Positions 10,184 through 19,186 of a stretch of 64,000 bases of DNA are shown in pieces. This DNA comes from Burkholderia ubonensis subsp. mesacidophila (GTDB taxonomy: Bacteria > Pseudomonadota > Gammaproteobacteria > Burkholderiales > Burkholderiaceae). The position numbers were made by a program, and so were the translations under genes. The notes beneath the pieces are model-generated. The model had not been told where the DNA came from and did no database searches. It saw nothing but the letters and a program-made list of their open reading frames with translations. Position 1 is the first letter of the stretch. The number at the start of each line of letters is the position of its first letter. Location: assembly GCF_002097715.1 (NCBI RefSeq), contig NZ_CP020737.1, forward strand, positions 1,612,001 through 1,676,000. Reading direction: 5' to 3'.

Positions 10184-11911
10184 ATGCCGACCGCCCGCAC
10201 GCCGCAACTCCATCCCGACGCCGGCCCGCAGCACGCCGACCATTTCGCCGCGCTCGGCGAGGCGCCGCCGCCGCGCACGCAGCGCATCGGCCGCGATGCG
10301 CTGGCCGGCGTGTCGATCGCGGGCCTGCTGATTCCCGAGGCGGTCGCCTACGCGGGGCTCGCGAACCTGCCGCCGCAGGCCGGCCTGATCGCGCTGCTGT
10401 CGGGGCTCGTCGTCTACGCGCTGACGGGCAGCAGCCGCTTCGCGATCGTGTCGTCGACGTCGTCGTCGGCCGCCGTGCTCGCGGCGACGGTGTTCGCCGA
10501 GGCGGGGATGGGGCTCGCCGCGCAGCTCGCGCTCGCGGCCGCGCTCGTCGCGATGACGGGCGTGCTGTTCATCCTCGCGGGCGCGTTCCGGCTCGGCGGC
10601 ATGTCGGATTTCGTCGCGCGGCCCGTGTTGCGCGGGTTCACGTTCGGGCTCGCGGTCACGATCGTCGTCAAGCAACTGCCGAAGATCCTCGCGATCAAGG
10701 TGCAGCACAGCGACGCGCCGCGCGTCGCGCTCGACCTGATCGAAGGCGCCGTGCACGCGAATCTCGCGAGCGTCGCGCTCGGCGGCGGGGCGCTCGCGCT
10801 GCTGTTCCTGCTCGGGCGCCGCTCGCGCGTGCCCGCGACGCTGGTCGTGATCGTGCTGTCGATCGCGGCCGGCTATGTGGTCGACTGGCAGCGCTACGGG
10901 ATCGCGATCGTCGGCCACATCGACTTCCAGCACGTCGCGTTCGGGCTGCCGACCCTCGACCGCAACGCGTGGATGCAGACCACCGAACTCGCGTTCGCGC
11001 TGATGCTGATCCTCTACGCGGAATCGTACGGCTCGATCCGCAATTTCGCGTTGAAGCACGGCGACGGCGTGTCGCCGAACCGCGACCTCGTCGCGCTCGG
11101 CTGCGCGAATCTCGTGTCGGGGCTGCTGCACGGGATGCCGGTCGGCGCCGGTTATTCGGCGACCTCCGCGAACGAGGCGGCGGGCGCGCAGTCGCGCTTC
11201 GCCGGGCTGTGGGCGGCCGGCGTGATCGCGCTGATCGTGTGGCTGCTGCTGCCGCAGCTGTCGCGCACGCCCGAGCCGGTGCTCGCGGCGATCGTGATCT
11301 TCGCGGTCAGCCATTCGCTGCATCCGTCCGTGTTCAAGCCGTACTGGGTCTGGCATCGCGACCGGCTCGTCGTGATCGCCGCGCTGCTCGCGGTGCTGGT
11401 GCTCGGCGTGCTGCACGGGCTGCTCGCCGCGATCGGCGTGAGCCTGCTGCTGACGCTGCGCAAGCTGTCGGAGCCGAACGTGAGCGTGCTCGGACGGCTG
11501 CGCGACAGCCACGACTTCGTCGACGTGTCGATCCACGAGGACGCGAAGGCGGTGCCTGGCGTGCTGATCGCGCGGCCGGAGGCGCAGCTGTTCTTCGCGA
11601 ATGCGGACCGGATGCTGAACCGTGTGCGCGCGCTCATGAAGGCGGCGCCGGACACGCATACGGTGATGCTGAGCCTCGAGGAGACGCCCGACGTCGACGG
11701 CACGACGATCGAGTCGCTGCGCACGTTCGCCGCGGAATGCGCGGCGCGCGGCCAGCGTTTCGCGATGGTGCGCCTCAAGCTGCATGCGTTGCACGCGCTG
11801 CATCGCGCGGCCGACGACACGCTGCGCGCCGACGCGATGTCCGAGTTGAGCGTCGACGAGAGCCTGCAGCAACTGCAGGCGTCGGGCCGCGCGGCGACGG
11901 CTGACGCCTGA
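10184..11911 (+). CDS. SulP family inorganic anion transporter with STAS domain
   Basis: A 575-residue inner-membrane protein. After a short cytoplasmic start come the SulP signature region (DALAGVSIAGLLIPEAVAYA), about 10-12 hydrophobic helices to residue ~430 and, after RKLSEPNVSVLGRL, a C-terminal STAS domain (VLIARPEAQLFFANADRML) to about residue 560. The family carries sulfate, bicarbonate or other anions with H+ or Na+. The substrate is not determinable here. Length is typical. It starts 10 bp after the ParB-like gene without a strong ribosome site of its own, suggesting coupled translation. It converges on the aldose epimerase gene with a 14-bp gap and no clear terminator. Confidence 0.9.
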   Translation: MPTARTPQLHPDAGPQHADHFAALGEAPPPRTQRIGRDALAGVSIAGLLIPEAVAYAGLANLPPQAGLIALLSGLVVYALTGSSRFAIVSSTSSSAAVLAATVFAEAGMGLAAQLALAAALVAMTGVLFILAGAFRLGGMSDFVARPVLRGFTFGLAVTIVVKQLPKILAIKVQHSDAPRVALDLIEGAVHANLASVALGGGALALLFLLGRRSRVPATLVVIVLSIAAGYVVDWQRYGIAIVGHIDFQHVAFGLPTLDRNAWMQTTELAFALMLILYAESYGSIRNFALKHGDGVSPNRDLVALGCANLVSGLLHGMPVGAGYSATSANEAAGAQSRFAGLWAAGVIALIVWLLLPQLSRTPEPVLAAIVIFAVSHSLHPSVFKPYWVWHRDRLVVIAALLAVLVLGVLHGLLAAIGVSLLLTLRKLSEPNVSVLGRLRDSHDFVDVSIHEDAKAVPGVLIARPEAQLFFANADRMLNRVRALMKAAPDTHTVMLSLEETPDVDGTTIESLRTFAAECAARGQRFAMVRLKLHALHALHRAADDTLRADAMSELSVDESLQQLQASGRAATADA

Positions 11912-11925
11912 CGGGATCAGCGCGC

Positions 11926-12957
11926 TTAAAGCACGTCGAGCACGTCGAAGCGATACGCGATCTCGAGCGGCTGCGCCGGATCGAGCGTCACCGCGGTCGC
12001 CACGCCGCGCGCGTTGATCGGGTTCGGCGCGAGCGATGCCGCGCAACCCAGTTCGAACGCGCTCGCGACCGGCTCGACGCCGACGCAGAGATTGCGCCCG
12101 TTCCACGGCGCATGGGTCCTGCCGCGATTGCTGATCCACAGCAGCAGCGACGGCAGCACGGCGGCATCCCAGGTCAGGCGGCAGGCCGTGCCGGCCACCT
12201 CGTCGTGCAGCGTCACGCCGCCGTCGATCCCGCACAGCTGCACGATTTCCTCGGTCGCGTCCGCGAACGGCAGCCGGTCGAATGCCCGATAGCCGCCGCC
12301 GGCGAGCGGCACCCGGTCGAGCGTCTCGAACGTCGCGCCGGGGCGGCCGCGCGACACGCCGGGCTCCGGTCCGCCCGGATGCACGACGCCGAAGCGGAAC
12401 GCGCCCGGCTCGATGCGAAACGCGCCCGCAAGCGCCGGCAGCGCGAGATTCGGATGCAGGCCGACAGGGCGGCGCGCGTGGGCGCGCGCGTCGATCCGCA
12501 GCACGACGTCGAGCGCGGGGCGCTGCGGGTCCGCGCGGATCGTGCGCGTGAGCCGCGCGATCGGCGAGCCGGCCGGATAGTCGAGCGCGATCTCGATGTC
12601 GAGCGCGCCGCGCCGCACGCAGGTCCATTGGCCGATGCAGCCGTAGCCGTGCTGCAGGTCGTCGCTCGGGTCGGGCGGCGCGTCGTGCGCGGCGACGGGC
12701 GTAGCGACCGCGTCGCGCCAGCCGTCGGCGAGACCGTCCGTCGCATACGGCACGCCGAACGGCACGCACGCGAATTCGCTGCGCATCGCGCCGAGCAGGC
12801 CTTCGGGTCGAGGCGCGGATTCGCCGAGCCACGGCGGCTCGTAAAACGGCCGGACGATGCGATCGCCGACGACGAACGCGACGCCGCCGAGCATGCCGCC
12901 TTGCGCATGCAGGTCGAACGCGCCGTGCGCCCATTCGAGATGCCAGACAGATTCCAT
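11926..12957 (-). CDS. Aldose 1-epimerase family protein
   Basis: A 343-residue protein of the galactose-mutarotase fold, interconverting alpha and beta anomers of free aldoses. The catalytic-region pattern is seen in RRPVGLHPNLALPA (His near the middle) and in FRFGVVHPGG. The C-terminal LLLWISNRGR and LCVGVEPVASAF (catalytic Glu region) are typical. I prefer ATG 12957; a GTG seven codons earlier is also possible, and neither has a strong ribosome site. It lies 46 bp after zwf on the same strand and looks like the last gene of the sugar operon, presenting incoming sugar in the anomer used by the kinase or dehydrogenase. Confidence 0.85.
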   Translation of the reverse strand: MESVWHLEWAHGAFDLHAQGGMLGGVAFVVGDRIVRPFYEPPWLGESAPRPEGLLGAMRSEFACVPFGVPYATDGLADGWRDAVATPVAAHDAPPDPSDDLQHGYGCIGQWTCVRRGALDIEIALDYPAGSPIARLTRTIRADPQRPALDVVLRIDARAHARRPVGLHPNLALPALAGAFRIEPGAFRFGVVHPGGPEPGVSRGRPGATFETLDRVPLAGGGYRAFDRLPFADATEEIVQLCGIDGGVTLHDEVAGTACRLTWDAAVLPSLLLWISNRGRTHAPWNGRNLCVGVEPVASAFELGCAASLAPNPINARGVATAVTLDPAQPLEIAYRFDVLDVL

Positions 12958-13003
12958 GAGGTCGATGCGTGAATGCACAGTGCGTTGAAGGAGGCGCGGC
13001 CGG

Positions 13004-14491
13004 TCAGTTTTCTTCCTCGCGCCAGCACGTGCCGTGCCGCGCGAGCAGCGCGCTCGCCGGCGCGGGGCCCCAGCTGCCGGCCGAGTACGGCTTCGGCGCG
13101 CTCGCGCGCTGCGCGCCGTCGGCGAGGATCGGCGCGACCCAGCGCCAGGCGGCTTCCTGTTCGTCGCGGCGCACGAACAGCGCGAGGCGTCCCGCGATCA
13201 CGTCGAGCAGCAGGCGCTGATACGCGTCCATCCGGTTCTGCTCGAAGAAGCGGTCGAACGCGAGATCGAGGTGCACGCCCTGCAGCGACATGCCGAGCCC
13301 CGGCTGCTTCGCGAGCGTGCTGAGCCGGATCGATTCGTCGGGCTGCAGGCGGATCGTGAGCCGGTTTGAGCCGGGCCGCAGCGCCGCGGCGCCGAGCGCT
13401 GAATGCGGCACCGGCCGGAAGTTGACGACGATCTCGGCCACGCGATCGGCGAGCCGCTTGCCGGTGCGCAGGAAAAACGGCACGCCGGCCCAGCGCCAGT
13501 TGTCGACCTCGGCCTTCAGCGCGATGAAGGTCTCGGTGGCGCTGTCGGGTGCGATGCCCGGCTCGTCGCGGTAGGCCGGCACGGCCGCGCCGCGCACCGC
13601 GCCCGCGCGATACTGGCCGCGCACGACGCTGCGTGCAATGTCGTCGCCGGCGAGCGGCTTCAGCGCGCGCAGCACGCGCAGCTTCTCGTCGCGCACCGCA
13701 TCCGCGTCCATCGATTGCGGCGGCTCCATCGCGATGATCGCGAGCAGTTGCAGCAGGTGGTTCTGCACCATGTCGCGCAGCGCGCCGGTCTGGTCGTAGA
13801 ACGGGCCGCGCCCGCCGACGCCGAGTTCTTCCGCAACGGTGATCTGGATGTTCTCGATCCATTCGCGCCGCCACAGCGGCTCGAACATCACGTTGCCGAA
13901 GCGCAGCGCGAACAGGTTCTGCACCGCCTCCTTGCCGAGGTAGTGGTCGATCCGGTAGATCTGCTCCTCGCTGAAGATGGTGCCGACCGCATCGTTGATC
14001 GCGGCCGACGATGCCAGGTCGTAGCCGAGCGGCTTCTCGAGCACGATGCGCGATTCGCGTGGCGCGAGGCCCGCCGCCGCGAGCGAGCGGCAGATCGGCA
14101 CGAACAGCGACGGCCCGGTCGCGAGGTAGAAGATGCGGCGGCCCGGGATCGGCTCGAGCGCGTCGCGCAGGCGCGCGAACGCGTCCGGACGGCTCGCGTC
14201 GAGTTCGACGTAGGCGAGCCGTTCGACGAAGCCGCGCCATGACTCCGCGTCGAACGACGCGACATCGACGTGCGGGCGCACGGACGCCTCGATCCAGCGC
14301 AGGTAGCCGGCATGGTCGAACGGATTCTGCGCGATCGCGACGATGCGTCCGGCGCTCGCGAGCAGGCCGTCGCGATGCGCGGCGTACAGCGCCGGCAGGA
14401 TCTTGCGCATCGCGAGGTCGCCGGTGCCGCCGAACAGCACGAAGGCGAACGCGGCCGGGTCGCGCGACGCGGTGGCGGGGGCGGCGTTCAT
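13004..14491 (-). CDS. zwf: Glucose-6-phosphate 1-dehydrogenase
   Basis: A 495-residue enzyme that oxidises glucose 6-phosphate to 6-phosphogluconolactone with NADP+, the entry to the Entner-Doudoroff and pentose phosphate routes. Key motifs are the N-terminal dinucleotide loop FVLFGGTGDLAMRK, the active-site RIDHYLGKE, and EKPLGYDL. The length matches the family (~490). Its ATG overlaps the kinase stop by 4 bp (14488-14491), so translation is coupled. The cotranscribed ABC importer, sugar kinase and epimerase imply a dedicated route that imports, phosphorylates and oxidises a hexose. Some Burkholderia have another zwf elsewhere, which cannot be checked in this window. Confidence 0.96.
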   Translation of the reverse strand: MNAAPATASRDPAAFAFVLFGGTGDLAMRKILPALYAAHRDGLLASAGRIVAIAQNPFDHAGYLRWIEASVRPHVDVASFDAESWRGFVERLAYVELDASRPDAFARLRDALEPIPGRRIFYLATGPSLFVPICRSLAAAGLAPRESRIVLEKPLGYDLASSAAINDAVGTIFSEEQIYRIDHYLGKEAVQNLFALRFGNVMFEPLWRREWIENIQITVAEELGVGGRGPFYDQTGALRDMVQNHLLQLLAIIAMEPPQSMDADAVRDEKLRVLRALKPLAGDDIARSVVRGQYRAGAVRGAAVPAYRDEPGIAPDSATETFIALKAEVDNWRWAGVPFFLRTGKRLADRVAEIVVNFRPVPHSALGAAALRPGSNRLTIRLQPDESIRLSTLAKQPGLGMSLQGVHLDLAFDRFFEQNRMDAYQRLLLDVIAGRLALFVRRDEQEAAWRWVAPILADGAQRASAPKPYSAGSWGPAPASALLARHGTCWREEEN

Positions 14492-15426
14492 CGCGGCAGA
14501 CCCGCGGCGGCGCTCGACGCGTCGAGCCGTTCGGCCACTTCGGCGGCCGTCGGCGCATAGGCGCCCGGATGCGCGCACGCGACCGCCGCGCAGGCGGCTG
14601 CGTAGCGCAGATGTTCGGCGGCCGGCGCGTCGGGGCGCGTGAGGAGGCTCGCCATCCAGCCGCCGACGGTCGCGTCGCCGCAGCCGACGGTATCGGCGAC
14701 CTCGGTCGGGAACGCCGGCTGGAACAGCGTGTCGCCGCCGTGGAACAGCTGCATGCCGGCCGCGCCGCGCGTGACGAGCACGGCCGCGCCGGGCGCCCAC
14801 GCGCGCAGTTGCGCGATGGCGGCGGCCTCGTCGAGCTCGGGAAACAGGCCGAGCAGGTCTTCGTCGGACACCTTGATGGTGTCGGCGAGGCCGGCCAGCC
14901 GGCGCAGCGTCGCGCGATACGACGGATCGGCCATCGGCGCGCGGAAGTTCGGGTCGAACGAGATCCGCTTGCCGGCCGCGCGTGCGGCCTGCGCGATATC
15001 GACGAGGCGCGACGCGAGCGGCTCGCGCACGACGCCGAGCGAGCCGACGTGCACGATCTCCGCCGCCTCCAGCGCGCCGGCGGGCAGGGCGGCCGGGTCG
15101 AACGCGAGATCGGCGCTGTTCTCGCCGATGAAGAAATAGTTCGGCGGCCGCTTCGACACGACCATCGCGAGCAACGGCGCGCGGTCGACCTGCCGGATGA
15201 AGCGCATGTCGAGCCCGGCCTCGGCGCTCTTGCGCATCAGCTCGTCGCCGAAGATGTCGCGGCTGACCGTGCCGGCGAAGCCGGTCGGCACGCCGAGCCG
15301 GGCGCCGACGCGCGCCACGTTCCAGCACGAGCCGCCGGCGACGCTGTGCCAGTGCTGCGCGTCGTCGCGGATGAAATCGGTCAGCGCTTCGCCGAATACG
15401 ACCAGGCGGGGAAGGTTCGTCGTCAT
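14488..15426 (-). CDS. PfkB-family carbohydrate kinase (fructokinase-like)
   Basis: A 312-residue ribokinase/PfkB-family enzyme. The N-terminal substrate loop reads VVFGEALTDFI and GGSCWNVARVGARLG. The C-terminal ATP/anion-hole motif DTVGCGDATVGG carries the catalytic Asp; the usual GAGD is GCGD here. The family phosphorylates fructose, ribose, 2-keto-gluconate or related sugars. In an operon with a ribose/fructose-type ABC importer and zwf, fructokinase is the best guess, since fructose 6-phosphate isomerises to glucose 6-phosphate. It begins 96 bp after the binding-protein gene, beyond a strong hairpin. Confidence 0.88.
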   Translation of the reverse strand: MTTNLPRLVVFGEALTDFIRDDAQHWHSVAGGSCWNVARVGARLGVPTGFAGTVSRDIFGDELMRKSAEAGLDMRFIRQVDRAPLLAMVVSKRPPNYFFIGENSADLAFDPAALPAGALEAAEIVHVGSLGVVREPLASRLVDIAQAARAAGKRISFDPNFRAPMADPSYRATLRRLAGLADTIKVSDEDLLGLFPELDEAAAIAQLRAWAPGAAVLVTRGAAGMQLFHGGDTLFQPAFPTEVADTVGCGDATVGGWMASLLTRPDAPAAEHLRYAAACAAVACAHPGAYAPTAAEVAERLDASSAAAGLPR

Positions 15427-15486
15427 GTCTGGGCGTCACGCCGCGAGCTCGCGCCGTGCCTTGTTGCGGTTGATCGGTCGGGGGAG

Positions 15487-15521
15487 CCGTCGGGCGGGCG
15501 CCGTGCGCCCGCGCCCGACGG
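15487..15521 (-). promoter_or_regulatory. Strong hairpin immediately after the binding-protein stop codon
   Basis: CCGTCGGGC (15487-15495) pairs with GCCCGACGG (15513-15521), and GGGCGC pairs with GCGCCC inside it: 15 bp with a 2-nt bulge and a CGT loop. It starts 1 nt after the stop and has no U-tract. It is more likely a 3' mRNA stabiliser or attenuator that raises binding-protein mRNA than a full terminator. Confidence 0.6.
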
Positions 15522-15522
15522 T

Positions 15523-16467
15523 TCAGTGCGGCGCGCTCCAGCCCTTGTAGCCCTTCACGTTGTCGCGCGTGATCAGCGTCGGCTCGATCAGGATCATCGG
15601 ATTGGCCGGCTTCTGGCCGTTCATGATCCCGTAGCCGACGTTGACGGCCTGCTGCGCCATCGCCCACGGGTCCTGGCTGGACGACGCCTGCACGAGCGTG
15701 TTGCTCTTGAGCGCGGTCTCGATGTCGGGCGCGCCGTCGACCGACGTGATCACGATGCCGGTGCGGTTCAGCTGCTTCGCGGCGAGATCGCTGCCGACGG
15801 CCTGCGGATCGTTGATCGTGAACACGCCGTCGAGCTTCGGAAAGCGCGTCAGGTAGCCCTGCATCGCGTTCATCCCGCCTTCGCGCGAGCCTTTGCCGTC
15901 CTGGTCGGCGGACAGCAGCTTGATGCCCGGATTCTTCGCGAGCACGGTCTTGCAGCCGTTCACGCGGTCGACCACCGCCGACACCTGCGGGCCGTTCTCG
16001 ATGATCACGTTGCCCTTGCCGCCCAGCTTTTTCGCGAGGAAGTCGCACGCGAGCTCGCCGGCCTTCACGTTGTTGGTCTGCACGGTCGCGTTCGCGCCGG
16101 CCGCGGCGACGTCGACCGCGATCACCGTGATGCCGGCCGCCTGCGCCTTCTTCACCGCGGGTTCGATCGCCTTCGGATCGGCCGCGTTGAGCAGGATCAT
16201 GTCGACGTGCGCGGCGATGAAGTTGTCGATCTGCGTGAACTGCTTGTTCAGGTCGTAGTCGGCCGACACGGCCGTGACCTTCGCGCCCGGGTTGATCTGC
16301 TTCGCGCGCGCCTCGGCGCCTCTCGCGATCGTGACGAAGTACGGGTTGCCGAGCGAGCCGACCGTGATGCCGATCGACTTCAGCGGCTTGTCGGCCGCGT
16401 GCGCGGCGGCCGTCGCAAAGGCGAGCGCGCAGGCGATGCCGGTCAGGACAGCTTGGGGCTTGAACAT
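15523..16467 (-). CDS. Sugar ABC transporter periplasmic binding protein
   Basis: A 314-residue type-I periplasmic binding protein (Peripla_BP_4, ribose/fructose type). The signal peptide MFKPQAVLTGIACALAFATAAAHA is followed by the first lobe (IGITVGSLGNPYFVTIARGAE), the inter-lobe DMILLNAADPKAIEPAVKKA and DVFTINDP-like ligand residues (GVFTINDPQAVGSD, ITSVDGAPD). It delivers a sugar to the membrane permease encoded next to it. The start at 16467 has GGAGAC upstream. Hairpins on both sides of the gene suggest extra mRNA stability, as expected for a protein needed in excess. The exact sugar is unknown; fructose, ribose or mannose are candidates. Confidence 0.92.
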   Translation of the reverse strand: MFKPQAVLTGIACALAFATAAAHAADKPLKSIGITVGSLGNPYFVTIARGAEARAKQINPGAKVTAVSADYDLNKQFTQIDNFIAAHVDMILLNAADPKAIEPAVKKAQAAGITVIAVDVAAAGANATVQTNNVKAGELACDFLAKKLGGKGNVIIENGPQVSAVVDRVNGCKTVLAKNPGIKLLSADQDGKGSREGGMNAMQGYLTRFPKLDGVFTINDPQAVGSDLAAKQLNRTGIVITSVDGAPDIETALKSNTLVQASSSQDPWAMAQQAVNVGYGIMNGQKPANPMILIEPTLITRDNVKGYKGWSAPH

Positions 16468-16498
16468 GTCGTTGTCTCCGTGAGGTCCGTTGGACGGA

Positions 16499-16524
16499 GG
16501 GCGCAGGAGGACCTGCCTGCGCCC
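16499..16524 (-). promoter_or_regulatory. Hairpin between permease and binding-protein genes
   Basis: GGGCGCAGG (16499-16507) and CCTGCGCCC (16516-16524) form a 9-bp stem with an 8-nt loop in the 77-bp gap. No U-run follows. It probably acts on mRNA processing or stability within the operon. Confidence 0.45.
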
Positions 16525-16544
16525 CGATGGGTGAAAGGGGAAGG

Positions 16545-17582
16545 TCAGGTGCGGGCCGAATCGCGCTGGCGGTAGCGGTCGAGCGCGACCGCGCCGATGA
16601 TCACGAGCCCCTTGATGATGTATTGCCAGATGTCGGACACGCCGAGCAGCACGAGGCCGTTGGTCAGCACCGCGATGATCAGCGCGCCGATCAGCGTGCC
16701 GACGATCGAGCCGACGCCGCCGACGAAGCTGGTGCCGCCGAGGATCACCGCGGCAATTGCGTCGAGCTCGTACGACTGGCCGAGCTGCAGGCCGTTGGCC
16801 GCATAGAGCCGCGCGGCCGACATCACCGCGCCGAGGCCGGCGAGCAGGCCCGACGCCGCGTAGACGAACAGCTGGATCGCGCGCACGTTGATGCCCGACA
16901 GGCGCGCGGCTTCCGGGTTGCCGCCGACCGAGTAGATCCGCATGCCGAGCACGGTGCGGCGCAGGATGAACCACGATGCGACGATCACCGCGCCGGCGAT
17001 CACGACGAGCCACGGCACGCCGAGGATCGAGCCGTTGCCGATGAACGCGAACGGCAGCTGCGGGTTGAAGATCGTCGTGTCGTTGCCCATCAGCCGGGCG
17101 ACGCCGCGCACGGCGGTCAGCGCGCCGAGCGTGACGATGAACGGCGGCAGGCGCAGCAGCGCGATCAGCCCGCCGTTGATCACGCCGAACACGAGGCCGA
17201 CCGCGAGCGCGGCCGGCACGCCGAGCCAGCCCCAGTTCGGGATGTTCGACGCGAGCAGCGCCGCCACGGCCGCGGCGGCGAGCACCGAGCCGACCGACAG
17301 GTCGATGCCGCCCGTCAGGATCACGAACGTCATCCCCGCGGCGAGCACGATGTTGATCGACGCCTGCTGCGTGACGATCGACAGGTTCTGCAGCGTGAAG
17401 AAGCCGTCGGTCAGGAAGCCGAAGCCGACGCACAGGATCAGCAGGACCGGCAGCATGCCGGCGGTGCGCATCAGCGCCTGCATGCGCGCGCGGTGCTCGC
17501 CGAGCCGCACCTGCGGCGCGCGCTCTTGTACCGGATGGGCCGGCGCGGAAGCGAGGTTCCGCTGCTTGGTCGGGTTGATCAT
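16545..17582 (-). CDS. Sugar ABC transporter permease (RbsC type)
   Basis: A 345-residue BPD_transp_2 permease with a basic cytoplasmic N-terminus of about 40 residues and 8-10 membrane helices. It carries the family hallmark VILTGGIDLSVGSVLA and the coupling-loop region VGGNPEAARLSGINV, followed by LGGTSFVGGVGSIVGT. It forms the membrane channel (homodimer) for the neighbouring binding protein and ATPase. The gap to the ATPase gene is 50 bp. Length and motif order are normal for ribose/fructose-type systems. Confidence 0.93.
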   Translation of the reverse strand: MINPTKQRNLASAPAHPVQERAPQVRLGEHRARMQALMRTAGMLPVLLILCVGFGFLTDGFFTLQNLSIVTQQASINIVLAAGMTFVILTGGIDLSVGSVLAAAAVAALLASNIPNWGWLGVPAALAVGLVFGVINGGLIALLRLPPFIVTLGALTAVRGVARLMGNDTTIFNPQLPFAFIGNGSILGVPWLVVIAGAVIVASWFILRRTVLGMRIYSVGGNPEAARLSGINVRAIQLFVYAASGLLAGLGAVMSAARLYAANGLQLGQSYELDAIAAVILGGTSFVGGVGSIVGTLIGALIIAVLTNGLVLLGVSDIWQYIIKGLVIIGAVALDRYRQRDSART

Positions 17583-17632
17583 TTCGGTAGCCTAAACGTA
17601 AGGTGGAAAATTTGCGGCGGAGCTCAGTGCGC

Positions 17633-19186
17633 TCAGTGCACGACCGCCGGTTCCGTTTGCGAGCCGGTGGCGAGCGCGATGATCGCTTCCTGCGTGATCG
17701 GCGCGCCGGTGTAGCCGCCGAGCTCGCCGGCGATCTCGCCTTCGCGCATCACCAGCACGCGGTCGGCGACGCCGATGATCTCCGGCAACTCGCTCGAGAT
17801 CACGATCACGCCGACGCCCGCGCGGGCGAGGTCGTTGATGATCCGGTAGATCTCGGATTTCGCGCCGATGTCGACGCCGCGGGTCGGCTCGTCGAGGATC
17901 AGCACGCGCGGCCTCGTTTCGAGCAGGCGCGACAGCAGCACCTTCTGCTGGTTGCCGCCCGACAGCGCGCCGACATTGACGTTCGCATTCGGCACGCGGA
18001 TCGACAGTGACGCGATCGCGTCGCGCGCGCGCGTTGCGCCGCGTGCGAGGTCGAGCTTGCCGAGCCGGGCGTCGCGGCTGCACACCGAGATGTTGATGTT
18101 GTCGCGCACGCTCATGTCGAGGAACAGGCCCTGGCGCTTGCGGTCTTCGGTCAGGTAGACGAGGCCGGCGTCGATCGCGTCGCGCGGCGAGTGCGCGCCG
18201 AAGGTCCGCTCGCCGATCGTCACGTCGCCGCGCGTGCGCGGCTCGGCGCCGAAGATCAGCCGCGCGAGCTCGGTGCGGCCCGCGCCGACGAGCCCCGCGA
18301 TGCCGAGCACCTCGCCCGCGTGCAGGTCGAGGCTGCAGCCGCGCACGCGGCCGCCGTCCGCGACGTCACGCACCGACAGCAGCAGGTGGCCGCGGTCGTA
18401 CGGCGCATGTTCCTTCTTGTAGAAGCCCGAGATGTCGCGGCCGACCATCATGCCGACCAGTCGCTCGGCCGACAGCGATGCGCTGTCGAGCGTGCCGACG
18501 TAGGTGCCGTCGCGCAGCACCGACACTCGGTCGGACAGCTCGTAGATTTCCGCCATCCGGTGGCTGATGTAGATGATCGCGAGGCCTTCCTCGCGCAGCT
18601 GGCGGATCAGCCGGAACAGGCGCTCGGTCTCGCGCGACGACAGCGGCGTCGTCGGCTCGTCCATCACGAGGATCCGCGCGCGGGTGTGGACGGCGCGCGC
18701 GATCTCGACCAGCTGCTGCTCGGCGATCGACAGCGTGCCGACCAGCGTGTCGGGCCCGAATGTCGCGCCGAGCCGCGTGAGCACGTCCCGGCAGCCGCGC
18801 GACATCGCCGCGCGGTCGATCGTGCCCCAGCGGCGGTTGCCGCGCCGCAGCTCGCGGCCGACGTAGATGTTCTCCGCGACCGTCAGGTTCGGCGCGAGGC
18901 ACAGCTCCTGGTAGATCACCGCGACGCCCGCGTCGCGCGCGGCGAGCGGGCCGTCGACGTCGATGCGCGCGCCGTCGATCAGGATCTCGCCGCCCGCGTC
19001 GGCCTGGTAAGCGCCCGACAGGATCTTCATCAGCGTCGACTTGCCCGCGCCGTTCTCGCCCATCAACGAATGGATCTCGCCCGGATAGACGGTCAGGCTC
19101 ACGTTGTCGAGCGCGCGCACGGCCGGGAACGTCTTGCTGATCCCGCGCATCTCGAGCAGCGGACGGGGCGACTCAGATCGCGACAT
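17633..19186 (-). CDS. Sugar ABC transporter ATP-binding protein (two ABC domains, RbsA/FrcA type)
   Basis: A 517-residue protein with two fused ABC domains. The first has Walker A GENGAGKS at about residue 40, [14 protein letters not shown] and Walker B ILVMDEPT. The second has the degenerate P-loop [11 protein letters not shown] and [13 protein letters not shown] with [13 protein letters not shown]. This tandem layout is standard for ribose, xylose, galactose or fructose importers. The start has AGGAGG-like GCAGGAGGTC upstream. It overlaps the ROK regulator's stop by 14 bp, so regulator and transporter are translationally linked. Confidence 0.94.
   Translation of the reverse strand: MSRSESPRPLLEMRGISKTFPAVRALDNVSLTVYPGEIHSLMGENGAGKSTLMKILSGAYQADAGGEILIDGARIDVDGPLAARDAGVAVIYQELCLAPNLTVAENIYVGRELRRGNRRWGTIDRAAMSRGCRDVLTRLGATFGPDTLVGTLSIAEQQLVEIARAVHTRARILVMDEPTTPLSSRETERLFRLIRQLREEGLAIIYISHRMAEIYELSDRVSVLRDGTYVGTLDSASLSAERLVGMMVGRDISGFYKKEHAPYDRGHLLLSVRDVADGGRVRGCSLDLHAGEVLGIAGLVGAGRTELARLIFGAEPRTRGDVTIGERTFGAHSPRDAIDAGLVYLTEDRKRQGLFLDMSVRDNINISVCSRDARLGKLDLARGATRARDAIASLSIRVPNANVNVGALSGGNQQKVLLSRLLETRPRVLILDEPTRGVDIGAKSEIYRIINDLARAGVGVIVISSELPEIIGVADRVLVMREGEIAGELGGYTGAPITQEAIIALATGSQTEPAVVH

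Noticed and set aside
14011..16575. Open frame of 854 codons on the plus strand
   Set aside because: It is antisense to zwf, the kinase and the binding-protein gene, is Arg/Ala-rich and has no motifs. Such frames are a by-product of GC-rich third positions.
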